Positions 50,464 through 59,219 of a DNA stretch of 60,979 bases are shown here, piece by piece. The stretch spans positions 1 to 60,979 of the forward strand of contig DGHT01000056.1 of the NCBI GenBank assembly GCA_002392765.1. Direction: 5' to 3'. The DNA is from Verrucomicrobia bacterium UBA3841 (GTDB lineage Bacteria > Verrucomicrobiota > Kiritimatiellia > RFP12 > UBA1067). How positions within the stretch are numbered: position 1 is the first letter of the stretch; the number at the start of each line of letters is the position of its first letter. Under the pieces are notes generated by a model. The model made no database searches and had not been told where the DNA came from. It worked only from the letters and a program-made list of their open reading frames with translations. Made by a program: the position numbers and the translations under genes.

Positions 50464-53214
50464 ATGACAAGACAAAGATATCTAACTGCCTCGATTGCCG
50501 CGGCGCTTCTTGCAGGGGGCGCGTTTGGCGGCGCGGGTAGCATAGAACTTGACGCCCTCGGCGCTCTTTCGATGGCGGAGGACGATCTGACGATCCGCGC
50601 CGCAGTCCTGGCGGAAAAATACGGCGACAGGCCTCTCGGTTTTGTTTCGGATTCGAATCTCCAGAGTTTCAGCGACGGTCTTCTGCCCGTCAATGTCAGC
50701 GCGGAAAAGCCGACGCGCAAGATTCTTGAAGGCACCATCGGCGTCAAGCCGTCAGGCGAGAGCGCGGCGGCGCTGTCCGGCGACTTTGTCTCGGCGGAAG
50801 AAATGGAGCTTACGGGCGGCATCGGCATTGTCGCAACCTTCCCCGCCGAGTTTTGGAGCGGTGCCGAATGGCGTACGGACGGCGGCGTGACCGGGACTCT
50901 GCCGGGGACGTTTTCGAGGTCCGCCCCGCTATCTTGCAAAGGACGCCGCGTAGAATTTGCGCGGAAGGACGGAAAAAAGGTGGCCTTTGAGTTTCCCGAA
51001 GAGGCCGAGATTTTCGCGTTCGACGACAGGCGGCAGCGCGGAATAGGACTGAGCCTCGGCATGATGACGAGGCCGGGCACGATCCTTCCCGCCGGCGCAT
51101 CTGTAAAGTTCTCGTGCAAAATTGTCCGTGAGGGCGGATTGAATGTTCGTTGCGCAAAGATTGAGGAAGCGGTTCCAGGCGAGGAATGGATACTGATCGT
51201 GAATTCGCTCGACATTGAAAAGGGGAGTGCGCTCGATTTCTCCGGGATGGGATTTCTTGACGCTCCCGCCGGAAAGCACGGCTGGCTGAAGGCTGTCGGC
51301 GGACATTTCGAGTTCGAGCGCAGGCCCGGCGTCGCACAGAGGTTCTACGGGGTGAATCTGGTTCTTGACGCGGTGTGTCCCGAAAAGAGGGTGACGGATG
51401 CTCTTGTGACGCGTCTCGCGCGTCTCGGCTACAACACCATCCGCATCCACCAGCAGGAAAAGGCGACGCTCAGGAAAAACGGCAGAGCGGGGATTGTGTT
51501 TGACGACGATGCGCTCGACCGCATGGACTACCTGATCGCCAAGGCGACGGAGGCGGGGATATACGTCACGACCGACCTCTTCGTGACCCGGCCCGTTGCA
51601 TGGAAGGCCGTCGGCGAGAATCGCGAGGGATTCATGACGTCGTACGAATACAAGTCGCTCCTCGTGCTCGGACATCCGGGGGCGATGGAAGACTGGAAAC
51701 GCTACACGCGCGCATGGCTCGGGCACGTCAATCCATATACGGGACGGACCCTCGCCAACGAGCCTGCGCTCATAACGCTCGGACTCGTCAACGAGGGGCA
51801 TCTCGGCATGGCCTGGCATTTCGTCAAGGATATGCCCGTCGCCCAGGAAAAGTGGGAGCGCTGGCTGAAAAGCGGCAGGGCGGCCGAATTCGGAATCGAC
51901 ACGTCTGCCGTCCCGAAGCGCGTGAAGGCGATCGGCGCTTTCAGGGACGCGTCGAGCGCCTTTGCACTTTTCGCCGCAGACCTTGAGCGCGAAAAAATCG
52001 AAGCGATGCGCAAGACCGTCCGGGAACTCGGGTATCGCGGACTCGTCTTCAACGACAACAACGGACCGAAATACGCCGCGCGGCAGCTTGTGCGGGACGA
52101 CACGTACGACATCGTGGACGTCCATTTCTACATCGACCATCCGTCGTTTCTCGGTGTGAACTGGACCGCTCCATACTCGCTGGAGGGTGCGAATCCGTTC
52201 TTTGCGAAAAGATATGCGATTGCGACCGTCTGCTCCGAACGGCTGTATGGAAAGCCTTTCACCGTCACGGAGTGGCAGCACGCCTCCGCCGCGCTGTACC
52301 GCTCGACGGCAGGGCTTCTTGTAGGCACCGTCGCCGCCGGGCAGGACTGGTCGGCGCTTTGGCGTTTTGCGTACGCGCACGGCGCGAAAGCGCTTGAGAC
52401 GGAAGGTGCGCGGGTGGATTCCTTCGACCTTTCCGGAGACCCGGTCAAGCAGGCAACGGACAGGACGTTCGCGCTTCTCTATCTGCGCGGCGACATGCCG
52501 GTTTTCAAGGACCGCATGACTTTTGGAGTGACGAAACGTTCGATCAATCCCGAAAGCGGCAGGGCGTTGTGTATCGATCTGCCGGGCTGGTCGCGCCGGG
52601 CGATGTTCGAGTCGCAGATAGGTTCGACCATCGCTCTGGACGGGTCGCTGCCGGACGGGGCCGTTCCGATCGAAGACGCGGTTGCTTCCAGCGAGCCGCC
52701 GAAGAGACGCCATGCGGCAAAGTCGCCGTTGAACGTGAACGAGTCCACCGGCGCGTTCAGCCTTGTGACGTCCAGGACGTGCGGAGGCTTTTCCGAGGCC
52801 GGAGGGAAGGTCTCTGCCGGGCCGCTCGCCTTTGCCGTTTCGGGGTACATGGCGACGGTCTCGGCAAGCTCCATCGACGGCAGGCCGCTTGAGTCGTCGT
52901 CGAGAATTCTCGTGATGCATTTGACGGATGCGTCCGGCGAGGGCGCGAGGTTTGCGAACGGGCGGCATACGATGATACTGGACTATGGCAGGCCCGGCAC
53001 CGCGCTTCTCCGCGTCGGCTCCGCCAAGATTGCGCTTGCGCTTTCCGGACTGGAAGCGTCTGGCGGAACGCCGCCTTACCGCGTCTACGCGCTTGACACG
53101 TCCGGGCGGCGCGATTCCGAAGTGCCGGCGCTCGTGCGAAAGGGCCGGCTCATGTTCACAGCGGAAGTCAAGCCAGGCTCCGCCCATCTCTACTACGAAG
53201 TCGTCCGCAGATGA
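50464..53214 (+). CDS. Secreted GH5-like (clan GH-A) hydrolase
   Basis: A 916-residue exported protein. A signal peptide (about 1-22) is followed by a beta-rich N-terminal region (to about 270) and a clan GH-A barrel: RLARLGYNTIRIHQQE, the acid/base Glu in LGLVNEGHLG (about 443) and the nucleophile Glu in FTVTEWQHAS (about 602). A C-terminal beta-domain ends in YYEVVRR. The layout resembles GH5-like enzymes of Verrucomicrobiota and Lentisphaerae. ATG 50464 has no clear ribosome binding site but begins the signal peptide. Substrate unknown; followed after 1 bp by the DUF6528 gene. Confidence 0.72.
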   Translation: MTRQRYLTASIAAALLAGGAFGGAGSIELDALGALSMAEDDLTIRAAVLAEKYGDRPLGFVSDSNLQSFSDGLLPVNVSAEKPTRKILEGTIGVKPSGESAAALSGDFVSAEEMELTGGIGIVATFPAEFWSGAEWRTDGGVTGTLPGTFSRSAPLSCKGRRVEFARKDGKKVAFEFPEEAEIFAFDDRRQRGIGLSLGMMTRPGTILPAGASVKFSCKIVREGGLNVRCAKIEEAVPGEEWILIVNSLDIEKGSALDFSGMGFLDAPAGKHGWLKAVGGHFEFERRPGVAQRFYGVNLVLDAVCPEKRVTDALVTRLARLGYNTIRIHQQEKATLRKNGRAGIVFDDDALDRMDYLIAKATEAGIYVTTDLFVTRPVAWKAVGENREGFMTSYEYKSLLVLGHPGAMEDWKRYTRAWLGHVNPYTGRTLANEPALITLGLVNEGHLGMAWHFVKDMPVAQEKWERWLKSGRAAEFGIDTSAVPKRVKAIGAFRDASSAFALFAADLEREKIEAMRKTVRELGYRGLVFNDNNGPKYAARQLVRDDTYDIVDVHFYIDHPSFLGVNWTAPYSLEGANPFFAKRYAIATVCSERLYGKPFTVTEWQHASAALYRSTAGLLVGTVAAGQDWSALWRFAYAHGAKALETEGARVDSFDLSGDPVKQATDRTFALLYLRGDMPVFKDRMTFGVTKRSINPESGRALCIDLPGWSRRAMFESQIGSTIALDGSLPDGAVPIEDAVASSEPPKRRHAAKSPLNVNESTGAFSLVTSRTCGGFSEAGGKVSAGPLAFAVSGYMATVSASSIDGRPLESSSRILVMHLTDASGEGARFANGRHTMILDYGRPGTALLRVGSAKIALALSGLEASGGTPPYRVYALDTSGRRDSEVPALVRKGRLMFTAEVKPGSAHLYYEVVRR

Positions 53215-53215
53215 T

Positions 53216-55486
53216 ATGAGAGCCTTCCATAACATGGCTGACCGGCAAATTGCTCTTCTTGCGCTGATTGGCGCGCTATCGGCAAATGCCGCAGATCGGG
53301 AGAAGCCTTTGTCCTATTACATGGACAACGGATACGCAATTGCAACGACAAAGACGAATTCCGTCATTGTTTTCGACGCGAAGTTTCCCGGCCCTGCTCC
53401 GGTTGTATGGGAATGGAGGGCGGATGCGCTTTATTCGGGATTCAATAGCGAAACTCAATTCGCCCACGAGCGATTCGACGAAGTGAAACTTCGCGACGGA
53501 GGAAGAACGATGCTCGTTACTTCTTCGGGAGGCGGATGGGCCGAAATCGACACCGCGACGAAGCGTATCGTCCGCAGCGGCAACGCATGGGGAAGTCCGC
53601 ATTCCATCGAGAAGCTGCCCGACGGGACGATTGCGGTTGCGCGTACCCATCCTGACAGTTCCAATCGGGGGCTCATGCTGTTCTGGACGGGCGACAACGG
53701 AAAACTAAAAAGCAAGACGGACATTTCGTGCATTGAGAGCAACCCATCGCAGCATGGCGTTGAATGGGATTCGAGAAGGGGCTGCCTTTGGCTGGAGGAT
53801 GGCGGCCGGATTGGGCGTTACGCCTATGATCTGGAATCAAAGTCCGTTACGCTTCTGGATTACTGGACTATTGGCGGAAACCACGACCTCAGTATAGCAG
53901 ATGATGGAACGATCTATGTGACAGGGCCGGGTGCAAGATTCGATCCCGACCATGGCGATTGCTCTAAATCATATCTTAATGGAACAAAAATATATCCGTG
54001 GCAGGGCGGCAACAATCCTCCACAAACGCGCTTTGATGTTGGCGAATGGGTGCAGATTGTCGGTCCTGAGGCGCAGAGCCAGGATAAGTCACTGACGCAT
54101 GATCCCAATTACGGACTTATCGTCAGCGCCGCAAGCGACCAGCACCACGGCTACGGCGACCATGTGTATGTGATGCCTCCGGATGGCGAGCCATATCGCG
54201 TATATCCCATTTGCGACGATGCGGATATGTACAAGGTTCGTTGGGTGAAGAGTACGCCAAAGGCGTGGACCGAGCCGTTTTCGCTCGGCAAGACGGAGGT
54301 CTCGGTTTCGGATGACGGCGGAACGGTGTCCGCATTGACGCACGTCGACGTGTCGGACGGAAAGCCTGTCGTGCTTGCCTTTTCACTTAACGGCATCGTC
54401 GTCACGAATTGGACTGCCTTGGGCAGTGGAGATTTCGAGTATTCCTGCAAGGTGCTTCCCGGAACGTCGAACGAATGGTCGATTGCCGCCTGTCTAGGCG
54501 ACGGCGAAGGAATTCCCCGGTCTAACACCGGGTTGTTTCTCTCGCGAGGTTCCGAGTCGTGGTTCCGCGTGGCATTCTCTGAACACGGTGAGTTTCCGGC
54601 AGGTTGCGGGGTTGTGGACTGCAGTGCGGCTGCAGAACCGGAAGGGACTTGGTTGGATTCCGCCGATTCGTCGCTCTTCGATCCCCCGAGTAGAACGGTC
54701 TTGCTGTGTACTCCTTCTTTGAGCGCGGAGGATTCTGTTTTGTTCATGCCGCCGGAAGCCGCCGCCTGCGCGGATAGCTGTGTCGAGTGTCGCATTGATG
54801 TTTCTCCCTTTAAAACGCTGCCGGACGTTCCCGATGCAGGCGGTTCGGGCTTCTGCTTTGTTTTCGATGCGTACGGATCGCCTGTGCCATACGCGCTTGG
54901 CGCGTCTGGCTGGACGATGCTTCCGGGCGGAGGGTGGAAGCCCTGCGGCGATCTTGAATTCCGCCAGGTCTGGACGACTTTGCGTATTGAGTACGATTTC
55001 ACGTCCGCCCTTGCTCCGAGGGCGCGGTATTTCCTGGACGGCACGTCGCTTTCGACGGATTTCGGAGCCGTGTGGATTCCTCTTTCCGCCGGATTTCATA
55101 AAATTAGCTCAGTCGGTTTCAACGGGCTCGGGTGCATTGGAGATTTCTCAGGGATGCGCAGGGAACGTTTTGTAGAGCCGGTCCTCGAACCGCCTGCGAC
55201 GAGCCGCGAGGGGGGAGGCCTTTCACTCGCAGGCGAAGGCGTTTCGCGAAAATTCCGGATTGGGGTAGACAATGCAGTGTTGGGTGGATACTACGTAGCG
55301 TTTGTCTCATCTACGCTCGACGGGACGTTTGTCGCGGAGTCCGATGGAGTCCGGGCTTCGGAGGACGGTGCGATTGTGCTGGAGGTCGATGGCGGGGAGA
55401 ACACGAAATTCGCAGTGTTGGCACTCTCCGCCACGCCTGTCCCCGCCGGGACGACGCTCAACGACTACAGGGCGTCACGAAGGTGA
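53216..55486 (+). CDS. Secreted DUF6528-type beta-propeller protein
   Basis: A 756-residue exported protein. The first 350 residues match the DUF6528 pattern: VIVFDAKFPG, WEWRADAL, TMLVTSSGGGWAEIDTATKR, SPHSIEKLPDGTIAVA, suggesting a beta-propeller. The rest is beta-rich with several cysteines and an end (STLDGTFVAESDGVRASEDG) of a type seen in Kiritimatiellae surface proteins. ATG 53216 lies 1 bp after the previous stop; ATG 53234 starts the signal peptide (MADRQIALLALIGALSANA) directly and is a fair alternative. No catalytic function is recognised; binding or lyase activity is possible. Confidence 0.68.
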   Translation: MRAFHNMADRQIALLALIGALSANAADREKPLSYYMDNGYAIATTKTNSVIVFDAKFPGPAPVVWEWRADALYSGFNSETQFAHERFDEVKLRDGGRTMLVTSSGGGWAEIDTATKRIVRSGNAWGSPHSIEKLPDGTIAVARTHPDSSNRGLMLFWTGDNGKLKSKTDISCIESNPSQHGVEWDSRRGCLWLEDGGRIGRYAYDLESKSVTLLDYWTIGGNHDLSIADDGTIYVTGPGARFDPDHGDCSKSYLNGTKIYPWQGGNNPPQTRFDVGEWVQIVGPEAQSQDKSLTHDPNYGLIVSAASDQHHGYGDHVYVMPPDGEPYRVYPICDDADMYKVRWVKSTPKAWTEPFSLGKTEVSVSDDGGTVSALTHVDVSDGKPVVLAFSLNGIVVTNWTALGSGDFEYSCKVLPGTSNEWSIAACLGDGEGIPRSNTGLFLSRGSESWFRVAFSEHGEFPAGCGVVDCSAAAEPEGTWLDSADSSLFDPPSRTVLLCTPSLSAEDSVLFMPPEAAACADSCVECRIDVSPFKTLPDVPDAGGSGFCFVFDAYGSPVPYALGASGWTMLPGGGWKPCGDLEFRQVWTTLRIEYDFTSALAPRARYFLDGTSLSTDFGAVWIPLSAGFHKISSVGFNGLGCIGDFSGMRRERFVEPVLEPPATSREGGGLSLAGEGVSRKFRIGVDNAVLGGYYVAFVSSTLDGTFVAESDGVRASEDGAIVLEVDGGENTKFAVLALSATPVPAGTTLNDYRASRR

Positions 55487-55559
55487 AAGGTCGTCCGCAT
55501 GGAATGTCCAGAAAAGAGGAGTTGAACGGCGAAGAGGCCTCGAGGTGAACAATAAATAC

Positions 55560-57248
55560 ATGCAGTCGAAAATAAAAATGAGAACACATTTTGGAACGGT
55601 TTTTGCGACGGCGGCTCTCGCCGTCGGTGCCGCCGCGGGCGGGGCGTATTCCGCCGCGCCGGTGGCGGTTTCGTCCGGGATGCCGCTGTCCGTCTGGACG
55701 AACAAGGCCGGACGGGTCGTCCATGATTTCGGACAGGATGCATTCGGCTGGGCGGAAGTGCGGCTGGCTCCCAGATCCGGAGAGATCCCGGAGCCGGTTG
55801 AGATCATGCTCGGAGAAAAACTGGACAGCTTGGGAGTGGACATGTCGCCCGGCGGTTCGGTCCGGGCGGCATTGTGCCGAGTCGCGGGGCTTTCGCCAGG
55901 GGCGTGGCAGAGGGTGCCGATGAAAGCCGACGAACGCAACACCGGTCCGCAGGCGGTCAAGCTGCCGTCGGAAATCGGTGTGGTAATGCCGTTTCGATAT
56001 GTCGAGTCGCCAGCCGGCATCGAGGTGCGGCGCATGTCGGTTGCGGTGCCGATGGATATGTCGGCGTCGTCGTTTAGGTGCAGCGATACGAAGCTGAACG
56101 AGGTGTACGCGTTCTGCAAATACACGATCTTCGCGACGTCCTTTGGCGGCCTTTACGTTGACGGCGACCGTGAGAGGATACCGTACGAGGCCGACGCCTA
56201 TATCAACATGCTTGGTGAACAGGCGGTATGGACCGACGGCGGGATGGCGAAGGCCACGATGCTGCATCTCCTGGACAATCCCACATGGCCGACGGAATGG
56301 CAGCTCCACATGCCGATGATGGCGCACGACTACTGGATGGCCACGGGCGACATCGAAACAATACGCGCGAACTACGGACGCCTGAAGAAGCTGCTCCTCC
56401 GGGACATGGCGCGGGAAGGGGACGGACTTCTCGTCACGCAATGGGAGCGAAAAGAGCCGCTTTGCGACATTGTCGACTGGCCGCGCTGCGAGCGCGACGG
56501 ATTCGTCTTCACCAACGTCAATTCCGTTGTCAACGCCTTCCACATCCGCGCACTTCGCGACATGGCGCGGCTTTCGTCGGCGCTCGGCGAGAATGGCGAC
56601 GCGGAAATCTTCGCGAGAGAGGCGCAGGCAAAGGCAAACGCCTTCCTCTCGGTGTTTGTCGACGGGGATGCGGGGCTTGTGCGCGATGGAGAGGGGGCCG
56701 GACACAGCTCCATCCACGCAAACATCGCCGCCATCGCCTTCGGACTTCTTCCGGATGATGTCCGCGGCAAGGTCATGGCGCACGTCCGAGCGCGCGGCAT
56801 GGCCTGCAGCACGTATTTCGCGCAGTACCTTCTCGAGGCTTGCTTTGCGGCGGGCTTCGGCGAATATGCGCGCGCGCTCATGACGGACGACGGCGGCCGC
56901 AGCTGGCTTGGCATGAAGAAGGCCGGGGCGACGATGTGCATGGAGTCGTGGAGCGCGGAGGTGAAGCCCAATCAGGACTGGAACCACGCATGGTCCGCCG
57001 CACCCTTGAACATCGTCTCGCGTTTCGTTCTCGGCGTCAGGCCGCTGGAGCCCGCCGCGAGGAAGCTCTTGATCGCGCCGGACCTGTGCGGGATGGAATT
57101 CGCGGAGGGGACCGTGCCGACGGCTCAAGGTTCCGTCAAAGTCTCTGCGACTGCTTCGAACCTTGTCGTCGAGACGCCTGTTCCGGCACGCGTCATCTGG
57201 CGCGGCAGCACTTATGATGTGGGGGAGGGAAAGCGTGAATTCAGGTAA
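55560..57248 (+). CDS. Secreted GH78 alpha-L-rhamnosidase-type enzyme
   Basis: A 562-residue exported enzyme, short for GH78 because large N-terminal modules are missing. Signal peptide about 7-32. It keeps a piece of the concanavalin-like domain (RVVHDFGQDAFGWAEVRLAP), the alpha6/alpha6 barrel start with YVDGDRERIPYEADAYIN (where the general acid region lies) and TQWERKEPLCDIVDWPRCER, then the end domain around RVIWRGSTYDVGEGKREFR. It would release terminal rhamnose. Its last 20 codons reappear at 58962-59019. Starts at GTG 55545 and ATG 55578 are also possible. Confidence 0.8.
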   Translation: MQSKIKMRTHFGTVFATAALAVGAAAGGAYSAAPVAVSSGMPLSVWTNKAGRVVHDFGQDAFGWAEVRLAPRSGEIPEPVEIMLGEKLDSLGVDMSPGGSVRAALCRVAGLSPGAWQRVPMKADERNTGPQAVKLPSEIGVVMPFRYVESPAGIEVRRMSVAVPMDMSASSFRCSDTKLNEVYAFCKYTIFATSFGGLYVDGDRERIPYEADAYINMLGEQAVWTDGGMAKATMLHLLDNPTWPTEWQLHMPMMAHDYWMATGDIETIRANYGRLKKLLLRDMAREGDGLLVTQWERKEPLCDIVDWPRCERDGFVFTNVNSVVNAFHIRALRDMARLSSALGENGDAEIFAREAQAKANAFLSVFVDGDAGLVRDGEGAGHSSIHANIAAIAFGLLPDDVRGKVMAHVRARGMACSTYFAQYLLEACFAAGFGEYARALMTDDGGRSWLGMKKAGATMCMESWSAEVKPNQDWNHAWSAAPLNIVSRFVLGVRPLEPAARKLLIAPDLCGMEFAEGTVPTAQGSVKVSATASNLVVETPVPARVIWRGSTYDVGEGKREFR

Positions 57249-57449
57249 TGAGCGACTTTTCACCTTTGATTGTATTTCTCGCAGACGACTTGTAATAAAT
57301 ACAGTTGCTTTTTCATTTGCGTTTGGTGTAGAATGTTATTCGGATATCTGGTATGCCGCATGCCCTGCATTGCCGGATGTTCCGTCCGGAGAATGAAAGG
57401 AAAATGAGAACGATGAATAAAATGACAGTTGCGGCGGTCGCGCTTGCGG
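57191..57449 (+). repeat. Direct duplication, left copy: GH78 end plus esterase promoter and start
   Basis: About 259 bp aligned with 58962-59219 over the GH78 3' end, the operator, the promoter, the leader and the first esterase codons, with scattered mismatches. The two copies flank the DUF4143 ATPase. Confidence 0.8.
57276..57334 (+). promoter_or_regulatory. 23-bp operator (site 3, degenerate) and promoter of the truncated esterase copy
   Basis: The operator arms have decayed (TTCTCGCA, GACGACT, TGTAATAA). The promoter TTGCTT (57305-57310), 18-nt spacer, TAGAAT (57329-57334) is intact. Confidence 0.5.
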
Positions 57450-57466
57450 AAAATCTTGAGCGCTGA
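57404..57466 (+). pseudogene. Truncated start of a CE7 esterase gene
   Basis: The frame MRTMNKMTVAAVALA matches the start of the esterase at 59174 (MRAMNKMTVAAVALA), then diverges (ENLER) and stops. Only the 15-codon signal-peptide start remains. The sequence beyond belongs to the convergent ATPase. Confidence 0.8.
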
Positions 57467-57481
57467 CGGCGCGGAAGATGG

Positions 57482-58666
57482 CTACGCCATAGGAGAGAAA
57501 CGCCAGTTGGCGTCGGGCAAAGGACAGTTTGGTATGATTCCCTTCAGGAATCGTTCAACGGGGACGGTCAGAATCCCATCCACTACCATCTGCTGGCGTC
57601 CTCTGTAGAGAAGAACCGTCCGGCATTCGGGATAGTCCTGTCTGAATGCCTTGAGCCCGGCGAGGTCGCTGGATTTGACTTTGGCGGCGTTTTTTACCTC
57701 GATGGCGACAAATTCTCCTGGCGTGTAGATGATGAAATCAACCTCTACGCCGGAACGCGTCCGCCAGAAGTAGAGCGCGTTGCGCTCGCCGGAGTAGTCG
57801 AGCCATGCGCGAAGATGCTGGAGGACGAGCCCTTCGAGGGCCATGCCGTCGATTTCCTCCGGCCTGTCCAGCGGACCCTTGGGCCTAAGCGTGCGATAGA
57901 CCCCGGCGTCGAAGAAATAGAACTTGCTGTGTGCAATCAATTCGCGCTTTGCGCGTTTTGTGAAGACTGGTATCTTTGTGGAGACGAGCATTTCCTCGAG
58001 GATTTGGAAATAGGAGTCCACCGTGGAGCGCTTGACTCCGGCTTCGCGGGCGATTTCGCTTGCGGAGAGCACCGAGCCGTGGGAGAAGGACGCCGTTTCG
58101 AGAAAACGCGAGAAGACGTCAAGATTTCTGATTATGCCCTCGTTGACGACCTCTTCCTGAAGGTAGAGGTCGAGATATGTCCTGAGCACATCCTGCGGCT
58201 CCTGTGCAATGGGATAGCGGACAAGCGGAAGCATTCCGAGCTGAAGCGCTTCGGAGAGGTTGAAGTCCGATCCCATCTCAGAGGCAAGAAACGGATGGCA
58301 CATGCATTTTACGGCGCGCCCTCCAAGGAGATCGGCATTCTGGGCCCGTTTGAGTTTTCTTGCGCTGGAACCCGTGAGGATGAATCTCTTGTCCCTGTTC
58401 TTTTCGATGAGATCGTGGATTGTATCGAGCAGAACGGGAACCCGCTGGATTTCATCAATGATGTATGTGGACTTGTCGGCGTTCGCAGCCACGATGTCCG
58501 CAAGTTTTTCCGGGTGCGCCGTCAGTGCGCGGCGCACATCGGCTTCAAGGAGATTGACCGTAAGCGCTTCGGGAAACTGCTGTCCAAGCCATACCGTCTT
58601 TCCTGTGCCGCGAGGCCCAAAAAGAAAGAAACTGCCCTTGGGGAAGCCTATTGTTCGTTGTTTCAT
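57482..58666 (-). CDS. AAA ATPase with DUF4143 domain
   Basis: A 394-residue AAA_14/DUF4143 protein: Walker A FGPRGTGKT (about 15-23), Walker B YIIDEIQR, winged-helix region (SASEIAREAGVKRSTVDSYF) and the DUF4143 nuclease-like pattern VEVDFIIYTPGEFVAIEVKN. ATG 58666 is chosen because similarity begins there and a TATTAT box ends 7 nt upstream; the frame to 58708 has no further support. It lies between the two copies of a duplicated GH78/esterase junction, so it probably arrived with, or caused, the rearrangement. Confidence 0.85.
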   Translation of the reverse strand: MKQRTIGFPKGSFFLFGPRGTGKTVWLGQQFPEALTVNLLEADVRRALTAHPEKLADIVAANADKSTYIIDEIQRVPVLLDTIHDLIEKNRDKRFILTGSSARKLKRAQNADLLGGRAVKCMCHPFLASEMGSDFNLSEALQLGMLPLVRYPIAQEPQDVLRTYLDLYLQEEVVNEGIIRNLDVFSRFLETASFSHGSVLSASEIAREAGVKRSTVDSYFQILEEMLVSTKIPVFTKRAKRELIAHSKFYFFDAGVYRTLRPKGPLDRPEEIDGMALEGLVLQHLRAWLDYSGERNALYFWRTRSGVEVDFIIYTPGEFVAIEVKNAAKVKSSDLAGLKAFRQDYPECRTVLLYRGRQQMVVDGILTVPVERFLKGIIPNCPLPDANWRFSPMA

Positions 58667-58795
58667 GGTGCATATAATAACATATTCGCCCACAGAAGGC
58701 AATTGCAATTTTACATCGCCAATGGAAAAAACGCGCCCATTTTTCCATTGGCGGCGGAAAATTCTAAATAAAGTTTAGAAAGGATGGTTGCATAG

Positions 58796-59019
58796 ATGAA
58801 AACTATATGCGTAACAGCTCTATCCGTGATGCTCGTAACCGCTTTCTGCGGTGGTGCCTTTGGCGCGGAGTATTGTCGTCCGACCGGCGAGCTGCAGGAG
58901 AAGGCGCAGGCGCTGGCTGACCTTGCGGTGAAGGAAGGCTTGCAGGGAGCGTGTTCGGCGGCGTCGTCTGGCGCGGCAGCACTTATGATGCGGCGGCTGG
59001 AAAGCATGAGTTCAGGTAA
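58796..59019 (+). pseudogene. Collapsed GH78-type gene: signal peptide plus 3' end
   Basis: ATG 58796 begins a signal peptide (MKTICVTALSVMLVTAFCGG) and about 25 more residues. The DNA then joins the last 20 codons of a GH78 gene (VVWRGSTYDAAAGKHEFR against VIWRGSTYDVGEGKREFR at 57248), but in another frame; read from the ATG the open frame runs on to 59059. A full-length second rhamnosidase has thus lost its middle. Probably non-functional. Confidence 0.7.
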
Positions 59020-59219
59020 GGGGCGACTTTTCGCCTTTTGTTGTGTTTTTTGCAGATGAATTGTAAAAAGTACAGTTGCTTTTCATCTGCGTTTGGTGTA
59101 GAATGTTATTCGGATATCTGGTATGCCGCATGCCCTGCATTGCCGGATGTTCCATCCGGAGAATGAAAGGAAAATGAGAGCGATGAATAAAATGACAGTT
59201 GCGGCGGTCGCGCTTGCGG
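58962..59219 (+). repeat. Direct duplication, right copy: GH78 end plus esterase promoter and start
   Basis: Partner of 57191-57449. This copy keeps the better operator and leads into the intact esterase gene, so the left copy is the decaying one. Confidence 0.8.
59047..59104 (+). promoter_or_regulatory. 23-bp inverted-repeat operator (site 4) and esterase promoter
   Basis: TTTTTGCA, GATGAAT, TGTAAAAA (59047-59069), six bases, then TTGCTT (59076-59081), 17-nt spacer and TAGAAT (59099-59104). The order and distances equal those at site 2. Confidence 0.65.

Noticed and set aside
50929..53235. 768-codon open frame on the minus strand
   Set aside because: Shadow of the GH5-like gene caused by high GC and codon bias; no recognisable domain.
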